From: Kribbella sp. VKM Ac-2568
GTDB taxonomy: Bacteria; Actinomycetota; Actinomycetes; Propionibacteriales; Kribbellaceae
Length of the DNA stretch: 64,000 nt
Reading direction: 5' to 3'
Assembly (NCBI RefSeq): GCF_004345365.1
Contig: NZ_SLVF01000011.1
Coordinates: forward strand, 266,778 to 330,777
Under the pieces are notes generated by a model, which did not search any database, had not been told where the DNA came from, and saw nothing but the letters and a program-made list of their open reading frames with translations. Every line of letters begins with the position of its first letter. Within the stretch, counting starts at the first letter, position 1. The position numbers and the translations under genes are program-made. Below are positions 45,211 through 53,984 of the stretch, piece after piece.

Positions 45211-46445
45211 GCCGCCGGTCCGGCCTGATCGCCCTCTTCACCGCGGACGTGGTGTCCGTCCTCGGCAACCGCGTGTCGATGGTGGCGATCCCCTGGCTGG
45301 TGCTGATCACCACCGGCAGCCCCGCAAAGATGGGCCTGATCGCCGGCGCCGAGATGCTCCCGTACGTCGTGTCCGGCGTGCTGGCGGCTCCGCTGGCGGA
45401 CCGGTTCGGGCTGCGCCGGACGTCGATCGTGACGGACCTCGGCAGCGCCGTCGCGATGGCGGCGATCGTGATGACACCGGGTTCGTCGTTCGCCTGGCTC
45501 TGCCTGCTGGTCGCGATCGCGGGGACGCTGCGTGGGCTCGGCGACCGGGTCAAGCACGTGATGCTGAAGCCGATGGCCGACGCCGCCGGGGTGCAGATGA
45601 TCCGGATCACCTCGTCCTACGAGGGGTTCACCCGGACCGCGACGCTCGTCGGCGCACCGCTCGGTGGCCTGCTGATCAGCTGGATCGGGCCGAACAAGGC
45701 GATCTGGGTGGACGCGATCTCGTTCCTGGTCTGCGCCGCGCTGGTGGCCGCCCTGGTCCGGCTGCCGCCTGCCGCGGAGGACGCGCCGGCGCCGCCGAAA
45801 GAGCCCTACTTCCAGGCGCTACGAGGCGGCTTCAGCTACCTGCGCAGGGACCAGCTGCTGCTCGGCATGATCGTGATGGTCTTCTTCCTGAACGTCTTCA
45901 ACCAGGCCGGCACGGCGGTCTTCATACCGCTCTGGGTCGAGGAGGTGCTCAAGTCGCCGGCCGCCCTCGGGCTGCTGTTCGGCGGGTTCGCCGCGGGCGC
46001 GCTGCTGGGCAACGGGATCTTCATAGTGCTCGGCCCGCGCCTGCCGCAGTACGCGTCGTTCGTGATCGGCGCGGCGATCGGCGGCGCGCCGCGGCTGTTC
46101 GCGCTGGGCCTGTCCCATCAGCTCTGGGTGGTCGTCTCGGTCAGCTTCTGCTGCGGCATCGCGAACGCCGCGGTGAACCCGGTGATGGGTGTGACCCTGT
46201 ACGAACGGGTGCCCGCCGCGCTGCAGACCCGGGTATTCGGCGTGACCGGCGCGATCGCCTTCATCGGCATCCCGATCGGCGGCGTCCTGGCCGGCTGGTC
46301 GGCTGCCACCTTCGGCTTGCGGCCCGCCCTCATCGCGTCCGGGATGATCCTGCTGGTGGTCACCCTGGTGCCGGTCTACCGCTGGTGGCGGCACCCGGTC
46401 GAGCTCGCCCGCCACCAGTCCCCGGCGTCCGAGGAGGCGGCGTGA
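45207..46445 (+). CDS. MFS exporter
   Basis: 412 residues, 12 hydrophobic segments, loop signature LADRFGLRRTSIVTD between helices 2 and 3. Resembles drug-efflux/enterobactin-exporter type MFS proteins. The position between the ligase and SGNH hydrolase, all coupled by overlaps, suggests export of the cluster product. Confidence 0.88.
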   Translation: MSRRSGLIALFTADVVSVLGNRVSMVAIPWLVLITTGSPAKMGLIAGAEMLPYVVSGVLAAPLADRFGLRRTSIVTDLGSAVAMAAIVMTPGSSFAWLCLLVAIAGTLRGLGDRVKHVMLKPMADAAGVQMIRITSSYEGFTRTATLVGAPLGGLLISWIGPNKAIWVDAISFLVCAALVAALVRLPPAAEDAPAPPKEPYFQALRGGFSYLRRDQLLLGMIVMVFFLNVFNQAGTAVFIPLWVEEVLKSPAALGLLFGGFAAGALLGNGIFIVLGPRLPQYASFVIGAAIGGAPRLFALGLSHQLWVVVSVSFCCGIANAAVNPVMGVTLYERVPAALQTRVFGVTGAIAFIGIPIGGVLAGWSAATFGLRPALIASGMILLVVTLVPVYRWWRHPVELARHQSPASEEAA

Positions 46446-47110
46446 TCACCGAGGCCACCGACGAGTACTGCCTGGCCGAGGGCGAGTCGGCCAAGCTGCT
46501 GGCGGGCCACCCCTGGCGGCGGTTCGCAGTACTGGGTGACAGCGTGGCCGAGGGCCTGTGTGAGCCGGTCGAGGGGTACTCCGAGCTGCAGTGGGCTGAC
46601 CGGTTGGCAGCTGAGCTGCGGGCGTCCGCGCCGGCACTGGCCTACCTGAACCTCGGCGAGAGCGGGCTCCGGGCGCATGAGATCCGCGCTCGTCAGCTGG
46701 CTCCCGCGCTGGCCTTGGAACCGGATCTCGCGCTCGTGGTCGGAGGCGGGAACGACGCCTTCAGCGCTCGGTACGACGCCGACCGCGTGGACGCCGAGCT
46801 GGGCGCGATGGTGACCGCCCTCCAGGCGGTCGGGGCGGACGTGATCACGCTCGGGATGTTCGACGTGTCCTACTCCCCCGCGGTCGTCGAGTGGCTCCGC
46901 CCCGGCCTCCGCGCCCGCATGGGGACCCTGGCCGGGCGCACCCGCGCGCTGGCCGAGCGCCTGGGCACCATCCACGTCCACCTCACCGACCACCCTCTCT
47001 CCACCGACCCCAGCCTCTACAGCACCGACGGCCGCCACGGCAACGCCCGCAGCGACGCCGTCGCCACCGCCGAGACGATCAGACGCCTAGGCGCCCACCT
47101 CAGTCACTAG
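46442..47110 (+). CDS. Cytosolic SGNH/GDSL hydrolase
   Basis: 222 residues from GTG 46442, overlapping the MFS stop (GTGA). Block I FAVLGDSVAEG, block III VVGGGNDAFSA, and terminal DGRHGNARSD with the His, though the classical DxxH is less clear. No signal peptide. It overlaps the convergent acetyltransferase by 24 bp. Confidence 0.85.
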   Translation: MITEATDEYCLAEGESAKLLAGHPWRRFAVLGDSVAEGLCEPVEGYSELQWADRLAAELRASAPALAYLNLGESGLRAHEIRARQLAPALALEPDLALVVGGGNDAFSARYDADRVDAELGAMVTALQAVGADVITLGMFDVSYSPAVVEWLRPGLRARMGTLAGRTRALAERLGTIHVHLTDHPLSTDPSLYSTDGRHGNARSDAVATAETIRRLGAHLSH

Positions 47111-47770
47111 CCCATGCTTCAGAGCCACCTCCTCCACGTCCTTCGGGGTGCCGGTGAAGATGGTGTGGGCGTGCTCGGTGACGAGGTCGACGGGCCAGTT
47201 CCACCAGGCCGCGCGGAGTAGGCGGTCGACGTCCTCGTCGTCGTACCGGCGCTTGAGCACCCGGCCCGGGTTGCCGCCGACGACCGAGTACGGCGGCACG
47301 TCGGACGTCACCACCGCCCCGGTCGCGATGATCGACCCGTCGCCGATCGTCACGCCGGGCATCACGGTCACGCCGTACCCGATCCAGACGTCGTTGCCGA
47401 CCACCGTGTCCCCCTTGCGCGGCGCCCCCAGGGCGGGCTCCAGCGTCCGCTCCGCCCAGTCCCCGCCGAAGATGAAGAACGGGTACGCCGAGACGCCGAC
47501 CAGCGGGTGGTTCGCCGAGGACAGCAGGAAGGTGGCCTTGGCCGCGATCGGGCAGTACCGGCCGATGATCAGCTTCTCCGGCCCGAACGGATACAGCACA
47601 TTGTTCCGCTCGAAACCGGCCGCATCGTCCGGATCGTCGTAATAGGTGAATTCCCCAATTTGGACATAGGGAACCGTAACAAGAGGTTTCAGGAATACAG
47701 TGCGCCGACGATCACTGAACGGGTAGATGACATTTGGGTTGGGCGCACTCGACACCGGCTGCTCCTTCAT
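47087..47770 (-). CDS. Vat/CatB-type hexapeptide-repeat O-acetyltransferase
   Basis: 227 residues with left-handed beta-helix repeats (IGRYCPIAAKATFLLSSANHP, GDTVVGNDVWIGYGVTVMPGVTIGDGSIIATGAVVTSDVPPYSVVGGNPGRVLKRR). Overall pattern is that of xenobiotic acetyltransferases such as streptogramin acetyltransferases, including the active-site His in SANHP. In a biosynthetic cluster this could be self-protection or a tailoring step. The acceptor is unknown. Confidence 0.85.
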   Translation of the reverse strand: MKEQPVSSAPNPNVIYPFSDRRRTVFLKPLVTVPYVQIGEFTYYDDPDDAAGFERNNVLYPFGPEKLIIGRYCPIAAKATFLLSSANHPLVGVSAYPFFIFGGDWAERTLEPALGAPRKGDTVVGNDVWIGYGVTVMPGVTIGDGSIIATGAVVTSDVPPYSVVGGNPGRVLKRRYDDEDVDRLLRAAWWNWPVDLVTEHAHTIFTGTPKDVEEVALKHGLVTEVGA

Positions 47771-47837
47771 CTGGTGATCCTCTGATGGTGATTTCCGAAC
47801 ACTGCCGAAATGGCATCACTTCGTCTACAGTCCCGGC

Positions 47838-48539
47838 ATGGCCGACAACGACGCGATTCTGATCTCCGGCGCCACCGGCTGCATCGGCAGCACGCTGGCC
47901 CGGTCCCTGCACGCCGACGGACAGCCGCTGGTGCTGTTCGGGCGCAACGCCGAGAACCTGGAGAAGCTCGGCGCGGAACTGCCCGGCGCCCAGGTGCTGG
48001 TCGGCGACATCGGCAAGGCGGACACCCTGACGGGCAGCGTGACGTTTCCCGAGCGGCTCGGCGCGGTGGTGCACGCGGCCGGCATCTGCGAGGGCAGACC
48101 GTTCAGCGAGAGCGACCCCGCGCTCATCCGCGAGCACCTCGAGGTGAACCTGGTCGGACCGTCCGAGCTGACCCGCCTGGCGCTCCCCGCGCTCCGGGCC
48201 GCCCGCGGCAGCGTCGTCCTGGTGAACTCGCTGGTCGGCCTCTACCCGTGGCCCGGCTGGATCGGCTACGCGATGAGCAAGTACGGCCTGCGCGCGTTCG
48301 CCGAGACGCTCCGGCTGGAGGAGTTCGACCGTGGCATCCGGGTGACCAGCATCTACGCGAGCCGGGTGGCGACGCCGCTGCAGGCCAAGGTGCACGTCCA
48401 GGAGGGCAAGGAGTACGTGCCGGACGAGTGGGTACAGCCCGAGACCATGGCCCGGACCATCCGCTCCGTGCTCGACACCCCGCGCGACGCGGAACTGAAG
48501 GACATCACCCTGATGCATCAGAAGTACCCCCGGCCCTGA
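47838..48539 (+). CDS. Short-chain dehydrogenase/reductase
   Basis: 233 residues. NAD(P) motif GATGCIGSTLA, VHAAGI (NAG equivalent), catalytic Ser in LVNSLVG and Tyr-Lys in GYAMSKYG. The only visible candidate for beta-keto reduction in the cluster. Its stop TGA abuts the convergent ATP-grasp stop with no spacer (TGATCA). Confidence 0.9.
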   Translation: MADNDAILISGATGCIGSTLARSLHADGQPLVLFGRNAENLEKLGAELPGAQVLVGDIGKADTLTGSVTFPERLGAVVHAAGICEGRPFSESDPALIREHLEVNLVGPSELTRLALPALRAARGSVVLVNSLVGLYPWPGWIGYAMSKYGLRAFAETLRLEEFDRGIRVTSIYASRVATPLQAKVHVQEGKEYVPDEWVQPETMARTIRSVLDTPRDAELKDITLMHQKYPRP

Positions 48540-49898
48540 TCAGGCACTTCCGACCAGCAGCGGGCCGGTCACGTGGACAGCCCGCTTGAGGTTCAGGACC
48601 TCGCCCTGCTCATGGCAGCCCACCCGCAGGAAGCACCCGTACGCCTTCCGGCCGAACGTGTACGGACCGACGGAGTACGGCACCTCGGCCTGGAGGCGCT
48701 CGCCGGTCTCCAGGTTGACGAAGTCCATCGTCAGGCGGTCCGGCCGGACGTAGTCCTGCAGCAGGAAGTCACCCCGGCGGATCGCCTCCTCCAGTCCCTC
48801 GCGCCAGGCACCCGGCTCGCACTCGTGCCCCACCAGGACCCCGGCGCCGCCGTACTCGTCGGCTGGTTTGAGGACCAGTTCGGCCCGTCGCTCGGTCGCG
48901 TGCTCCAGCAGCTCGGCGGTGATGAGGCGACTCCACGGCACGTGCTGCCGAACGAGCTCCTGGTCCTCCAGGGAGAGCGAGTCGAGGTCGTCCCAGAGCC
49001 AGGTGAGCATGATCTTGTTCGCGAGCAGCCAGCCGGCCGAGGACGTGAAGACCTTGGACTCACCAGCCTCGACCGCGGCCTTCAGCGCCGCCTGGCCGGG
49101 GTTCTGCGGCATTTCCGTGCAGACGTAGAGCCGGAAGACGGCGTCGACCGGACGACCCTGGTTGTGCAGCCTGCCGTCCTCGTCGGCCCCGAGCCAGTGG
49201 ACCGGCGCGACGTCCATGTCGATCCCCAGCGCCTGACCCCGCTCGACGAACGGGTCCAGCGACCTGACAATGGCGGGGATGTCGTCGTTGCCCGGGTACT
49301 CCCCGTCGGTCCGCATCACCATCGTGAGCCGGTCGCCCTGCCGGAGACCGAGCGTCTGGATGATCGCGTGGTACCTGCCGTCCACCGGCGAGGGCGGCGC
49401 CTGGACCGCCACCAGCTGATCCAGGCCGTGCCGCTCGAACAGCTCCAGGAACCGCCCGGAGACCTTCTCGGTGTCCCACACGCAGCCCACCTCGCTGCCG
49501 ATGTTGAACTCGACGAACTTCGGTACGCCGCCGGCGATCAGGATGTCCGGGCGGCCCGACTGGATCAGGTCGTCGCCGAGCACCTCGTCATCGTCGAGGT
49601 ACTCGATCAGGCCGTCCGGCGTACCCAGGAGCTTGCGCAGCTCGCCTGCCGTCGACGCACGCCGTAGCCCGGTCTCCAGCAGCAGTTGCAGCAGCCGGTC
49701 CATCACCCGGCCGAGCTCGGCGTACTTGTCCTGGTGGATCATCACCGGGCGGAGCGGTCGCCAGGACTTGTTGAAGGTGAGCACACCGCTGAAGACCTTG
49801 CTCCAGTCCTCGGCGCCGGCCGCCAGCACGCTGTCCTTGGTCTCCGGCGGCAACTCGTCCCAGTAGTCGAACGAGGTCCGCTGCCAGTCGAAGGTCAC
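48540..49898 (-). CDS. Circularly permuted ATP-grasp ligase (copy B)
   Basis: 452 residues from GTG 49898 (GTGA overlap with the upstream copy). The acidic/Asn motif VEFNIGSEVG comes first (about residue 140) and the ATP Lys-Gly motif LVLKPADEYGGAGVLVG near 360, i.e. the permuted order of glutathionylspermidine-synthase-like ATP-grasp proteins. Expected reaction: ATP-dependent carboxylate-amine ligation through an acyl-phosphate. Last gene of the 13-gene operon. Confidence 0.8.
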   Translation of the reverse strand: MTFDWQRTSFDYWDELPPETKDSVLAAGAEDWSKVFSGVLTFNKSWRPLRPVMIHQDKYAELGRVMDRLLQLLLETGLRRASTAGELRKLLGTPDGLIEYLDDDEVLGDDLIQSGRPDILIAGGVPKFVEFNIGSEVGCVWDTEKVSGRFLELFERHGLDQLVAVQAPPSPVDGRYHAIIQTLGLRQGDRLTMVMRTDGEYPGNDDIPAIVRSLDPFVERGQALGIDMDVAPVHWLGADEDGRLHNQGRPVDAVFRLYVCTEMPQNPGQAALKAAVEAGESKVFTSSAGWLLANKIMLTWLWDDLDSLSLEDQELVRQHVPWSRLITAELLEHATERRAELVLKPADEYGGAGVLVGHECEPGAWREGLEEAIRRGDFLLQDYVRPDRLTMDFVNLETGERLQAEVPYSVGPYTFGRKAYGCFLRVGCHEQGEVLNLKRAVHVTGPLLVGSA

Positions 49899-51241
49899 GT
49901 CAGCTCTCCGTTCACGAGCAGCAGGCCGCCGGTCAGGGCGCCCTGGGTCAGGTTGACGACGCCGCCCGCGCCGGGTGGTGAGAAGCGGGTGAAGACCCCC
50001 GCCGGGATCCGGTCGAACAGGTAGGTGGACACGCAGTACGAGACGTCGGCCTCGACCACCTCCCCGGTCTCCGGCTTGAGGAACTGCATCGTCAGCGGAT
50101 CGGCCTCGATCAGCTCCTGGATGACGTGCGGGCCCTGGGCTGCGTCGAGCGCCTCGGCCCACCCCTCCGTGCTGGTCTGCGGGCCGATGAAGACGCCGTG
50201 GCCGCCATAGTCGTCGGTCGGCTTGAAGACGAGGTGCTCGCGCTCGTTGAGCGTCCGCTGCCGCAGCTCCGGTCCGTAGATCCAGGTGCGCGGGATGTGC
50301 GCCCGGACGATCTCGGCGTCCTCCTCGGGCAGTTCGTCGAGGTCGTCCCAGAGCCAGGCGAAGATCGTCTTGTTGCTGAGCAGCCAGACTGCGGTCGGCA
50401 GGTACATCCGGAAGGTGCCCGCCTTGTTCGCCAGCCGCAGCGCCTGCAGGCCGGGGCTGTCGTTCACGAACGGCGGCACGAACATCCGCCAGACGGCGTC
50501 GATCGTCTGCTCCCCGGCCATCAGCCGGCCGTCGGCGTCCTGCTCGACCCACTCGACCGGGTAGACGACCAGGTCGACGCCGAGCTCGCGACCGCGGTCG
50601 GCGAATGGCTTCAGCCGGTTGATCATGTAGTTCGGCCGATCCGCGCCCGGGTAGCCGCCGCCGGCGGTGAACAGCATCGCCGTCACCTTGCCCGGCCCGA
50701 CGTCGGACCGGATCGCGTCGTAGCGGGCGTCGATCGCCGACGGTGGGGCCGCCGCGCCGATCGCCCGGAAGAGCGGCTCCCCGGCGTACACGTCCATCCA
50801 TCGCTTGATCACGCCGTCGGCATCCAGTACGCCCCCCAGCGCGCTCTCGACGTTGCACTCGACCATCCGCGGAATGCCCTGCTCCAGTAGGAGATCCGAA
50901 CGGATCGCGTTGATCAGCCGACCGGTCAACGGCTCTGTTTCGTCCAGCAACTGGATCCGGTCGGCCGGCACCTGCAGAACCTGCCGTAGCTCACCGGCGG
51001 TCCGGGCCCGGCGGCGGCAGGCGTCCAGGACGAGCTGCGAGACCCGCTGGGTGATGCGGTTCATCTCGTCGTACCCGGCGCGCGTCGCGACCGGTGAGCG
51101 GAGCGGGATCCAGTTCTGGCTCTGCAGCGCGACGTCCTCGTAGACCTGCTGCCAGTGCTTGTGGCCGTAGGCAAGCAACTTGTCGCGGACGCCTTCCGAC
51201 AGCACCGGCCACAGCTCGGCCGCGGATGGTCGTTCGGTCAC
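49895..51241 (-). CDS. Circularly permuted ATP-grasp ligase (copy A)
   Basis: 448 residues, a tandem paralogue of copy B (similar SQNWIPLRSPV/NKSWRPLRPVM, VECNVESALGG, HLVFKPTDDYGGHGVFIG, TETGEVVEADVSY). The duplication has diverged considerably, so the two probably have different substrates. Coupled to E1 beta by ATGA. No peptide-synthetase domain is present in the cluster, which makes these the likely amide-forming enzymes. Confidence 0.8.
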   Translation of the reverse strand: MTERPSAAELWPVLSEGVRDKLLAYGHKHWQQVYEDVALQSQNWIPLRSPVATRAGYDEMNRITQRVSQLVLDACRRRARTAGELRQVLQVPADRIQLLDETEPLTGRLINAIRSDLLLEQGIPRMVECNVESALGGVLDADGVIKRWMDVYAGEPLFRAIGAAAPPSAIDARYDAIRSDVGPGKVTAMLFTAGGGYPGADRPNYMINRLKPFADRGRELGVDLVVYPVEWVEQDADGRLMAGEQTIDAVWRMFVPPFVNDSPGLQALRLANKAGTFRMYLPTAVWLLSNKTIFAWLWDDLDELPEEDAEIVRAHIPRTWIYGPELRQRTLNEREHLVFKPTDDYGGHGVFIGPQTSTEGWAEALDAAQGPHVIQELIEADPLTMQFLKPETGEVVEADVSYCVSTYLFDRIPAGVFTRFSPPGAGGVVNLTQGALTGGLLLVNGELT

Positions 51242-52218
51242 TGCCGTCCCCCTTCAGTCAGTACGCCGCGAATCGCCTCGAGCAGGTCGTCCCGGCCCGG
51301 CTGGACGGCCCGGTCCAGCGCGAGCGCGAAGGGCAGCACCGCACCGTCCGGCCGGGTGACCCGCCGGGGCGGGGCGTCCAGGTCGAACCGTTCGGCTGCC
51401 ACGGCAAGGACTTCCGCGCCGAACCCGCTGGTCCGGTTCGAGTCGTCGATCACCACCAGCCGCCGGGTCCGGGCCACCGAAGCGGCTAGGCCGTCGACGT
51501 CCAGCGGATAGACAGTGCGCGGGTCGAACACCTCCACCGAGGCTTCGCCCGCGAGCTCGTCGGCCACGGCCAGTGCGTCCTGCACAAGGTGGCCCAAGGC
51601 AACGACTGTCACGTCGCTGCCGGCCCGGGCGATCCGGCCGAGGCCCAACGGCACCGGGCGCAATGTCGCGAAGTCGACATCGTCCCTGACCCCGAGCGCG
51701 CCGGACGGCGCGAAGACCACCACCGGGTCGTCGTCCCGGATCGCCGACAGCAGCAGACCGTATGCGTCGGCCGGAGTGGCCGGCACGACCGTCTTCACCC
51801 CCACATGCGCGAACAGGCTGTACGGATGGTCCGAGTGCTGCCCGGCCCACCCGGTCCGCGACCCCGACCCCGGTACGACGTACGTGACCGGCACCTTGCA
51901 CTGGCCGCCGGTCATCAGCGAGAACTTGTGCGCCTGGTTCGCGATCTGCTCGAACACCAGGAACAGCAGCGACGGGATCTGGAACTCGATCACCGGCCGC
52001 AGTCCGGCCAGTGCCGCGCCGGTGGCGAAGTTGGTGAACGCCTGCTCGGACAGCGGCGTGTCCAGCACCCGGTCCGGGCCGAACCGGGTGAACAGCCCGG
52101 CGGTCAGGTTCGAAGCGGCCGCCCGGATGTCCTCACCGAGCAGGAAGACGTCCGGGTCCCGGTCCAGCTCGTCACCGAGCGCCCGGTTCAACGCCTTCAG
52201 GTAGGACAGTTTGGGCAT
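51238..52218 (-). CDS. 2-oxoacid dehydrogenase E1 beta-subunit-like (thiamine diphosphate enzyme)
   Basis: 326 residues from ATG 52218, transketolase central and C-terminal domains: EALNRAL..., GEDI, DTPLSEQAFTNFATGAALAGLRPVIEFQ, WAGQHSDHPYSLFAHVGVKTVVPATPADAYGLL. Pairs with the E1 alpha gene upstream. No E2 acyltransferase or E3 occurs in the window. Confidence 0.9.
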   Translation of the reverse strand: MPKLSYLKALNRALGDELDRDPDVFLLGEDIRAAASNLTAGLFTRFGPDRVLDTPLSEQAFTNFATGAALAGLRPVIEFQIPSLLFLVFEQIANQAHKFSLMTGGQCKVPVTYVVPGSGSRTGWAGQHSDHPYSLFAHVGVKTVVPATPADAYGLLLSAIRDDDPVVVFAPSGALGVRDDVDFATLRPVPLGLGRIARAGSDVTVVALGHLVQDALAVADELAGEASVEVFDPRTVYPLDVDGLAASVARTRRLVVIDDSNRTSGFGAEVLAVAAERFDLDAPPRRVTRPDGAVLPFALALDRAVQPGRDDLLEAIRGVLTEGGRQ

Positions 52219-52225
52219 CAGCGCA

Positions 52226-53182
52226 TCACCTCCGGAGTCCCGGCATCGGCGTGGCGTAGAGGTACTCGAGCGCGGCGGCGGGATCGGGATGGGCACTGCC
52301 CAGCGCGATCCCGGCCGCCGCGTCCAGCAGGGCCTCGACCTCGGCATCGACGGCTGTCCGATCCTCGGCAGCCAGCCGTGCGCCCTGTATCTCCACTGGG
52401 TCCCGCGACCGCCCAGTGGAGAGTTCCTCGGTCGAGCGATAGTTCAGACGCGCCCGGTGCTCGAACGTGTGGTGCGCGTCGAAGCGATAGGTCCGGCACT
52501 CCAGGAAGGTCGGACCCTTGCCGGCCCGGGCCCGGTCCACCGCGGCAGTGGTTGCCGCGAGCACCTTCTCCGGGTCCTGCCCGTCGATGCTGAAGGCCGG
52601 GATGCCGAAGGCCTTGGCCCGGCCGGTGATGCTGCCCGCGACCGCGGAGTGCACCGGCATCGTGGTGGCGTAGCCGTTGTTCTCGCAGACGAACAGCACC
52701 GGGACGCGCCAGAGCGAGGCCAGGTTGAAGGCCTCCAGCAACATCCCCTCGTTGACCGCGCCGTCGCCGAAGAAGCTGACCGCGACGGTCGACCGGCCGC
52801 GCCGGCGCTGCGCCCAGGCGGCGCCGGTGGCGATCGCCCCGGCCGCGCCGACGATGGCGTTCGCGCCGAGGATGCCGAGGCTGAGGTCGGCGGCGTGCAT
52901 CGAGCCGCCGCGCCCCTTGTTCAGCCCGGACTCCCGGCCCATCAGCTCGGCGAACATCCGGGCCGGATTCACCCCCTTGGCCAGCACGTGGCCGTGTCCC
53001 CGGTGCGTGCTGGTGATCAGGTCGTCCGGCCGGAGCGCCGCGCAGACCCCCGCGGCCACGGCCTCCTGACCGACGTACGGGTGGATGCCACCGACGATCT
53101 CGCCGGACCGGACGAACTCGATCGCACGCTCCTCGAAGCGGCGGATCAGCCGCACTGTCCGGTAGAGATCGACGGTCGACAT
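52226..53182 (-). CDS. 2-oxoacid dehydrogenase E1 alpha-subunit-like
   Basis: 318 residues. The ThDP motif runs from GDGAVNEG (139-146) to ENNGYAT (NN at 168-169), with STHRGHGHVLAKG and MHAADLSLGILGANAIVG typical of acetoin/pyruvate dehydrogenase E1 alpha. Decarboxylates a 2-oxo acid to a ThDP-bound acyl or aldehyde intermediate. Candidates include the 4-hydroxybenzoylformate produced by Hmo, but this is inference. Confidence 0.9.
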   Translation of the reverse strand: MSTVDLYRTVRLIRRFEERAIEFVRSGEIVGGIHPYVGQEAVAAGVCAALRPDDLITSTHRGHGHVLAKGVNPARMFAELMGRESGLNKGRGGSMHAADLSLGILGANAIVGAAGAIATGAAWAQRRRGRSTVAVSFFGDGAVNEGMLLEAFNLASLWRVPVLFVCENNGYATTMPVHSAVAGSITGRAKAFGIPAFSIDGQDPEKVLAATTAAVDRARAGKGPTFLECRTYRFDAHHTFEHRARLNYRSTEELSTGRSRDPVEIQGARLAAEDRTAVDAEVEALLDAAAGIALGSAHPDPAAALEYLYATPMPGLRR

Positions 53183-53185
53183 GAC

Positions 53186-53971
53186 TCAGCCCTTCACGGC
53201 GGCGAGGATCGAGTCCCAGAGCCGGGCCCGGGCCGCGAGCGCGGTGTTGATGGTGTCCGCGCACGCCTCCCACTTGGCGTCGTCGTCACCGCACAGGTCG
53301 GTGACCATCTGCATCGCCATCGGGGTGTGCTGCTCGCCGTCCACCTCGATGTGGCGTTCCAGGTAGTCGACGAAGGTGTTGAGCCTGCTCGACCGCTCGT
53401 TCACCGCGACCACCTGGGTGAACATGTCCGGGATCAGGTCCTCGCGCCCGAAGGCGAAGGCGGCCGCCTGGCAGTGCACCGGCTGGTTCTCGATGATGTC
53501 CCACGTGGTGGCGGCGAAGTCGATCGAGGCCTGCGGGACGCGGGCCTCCTTCAACGAGTCGACGACCGAACCCCCGTTGCGCAGCAGGTCGACCAGCTTC
53601 TCGATCGCGGTCGTGTCGGCCCCGGCCTCCTTCATGCCGTCGACGTAGAGCTCGAAGTGGCTGACGAAACCGTCGCCCAGCTCGTCGCTCTCCTCGACCA
53701 TCACGATGTCGTTGATCAGCCGACGGCTGCTGGTGTGCGCGGTCGGGATCCACGGCACCGTGACGCAGGTCAGCTCGCGCTGCAGCGACTTCAGCAGCGA
53801 CATGAAGTCCCAGACCGCGAAGACGTGGTGCTCCATGAAGGTGACGAGCGACTCGTGCGTGTCCAGGTTGGCGTAGAGCGGGTGCTGGACGACCTTGTCC
53901 CGGGCGTCGCCGACGGCCTTCTCGAGCTGCTCGATGCCCGGGTGGGTCTGACCCCAGTCGTAACGTGACAT
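53186..53971 (-). CDS. DUF3050 protein, haem-oxygenase-like diiron oxidase fold
   Basis: 261 all-helical residues. Possible metal ligands: His48/His49 (FMEHHVFAVWDFM), Glu93/94 (MVEESDEL), His105/Glu107 and the C-terminal Glu206-His208-Asp/Glu-His215 set (DYLERHIEVDGEQH). These spacings fit haem-oxygenase-like diiron oxidases (HDO), a group that does unusual C-H, C-N and N-O chemistry. Reaction unknown. 3 bp before E1 alpha. Confidence 0.75.
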   Translation of the reverse strand: MSRYDWGQTHPGIEQLEKAVGDARDKVVQHPLYANLDTHESLVTFMEHHVFAVWDFMSLLKSLQRELTCVTVPWIPTAHTSSRRLINDIVMVEESDELGDGFVSHFELYVDGMKEAGADTTAIEKLVDLLRNGGSVVDSLKEARVPQASIDFAATTWDIIENQPVHCQAAAFAFGREDLIPDMFTQVVAVNERSSRLNTFVDYLERHIEVDGEQHTPMAMQMVTDLCGDDDAKWEACADTINTALAARARLWDSILAAVKG

Positions 53972-53984
53972 GTCGTTCTCCTTG

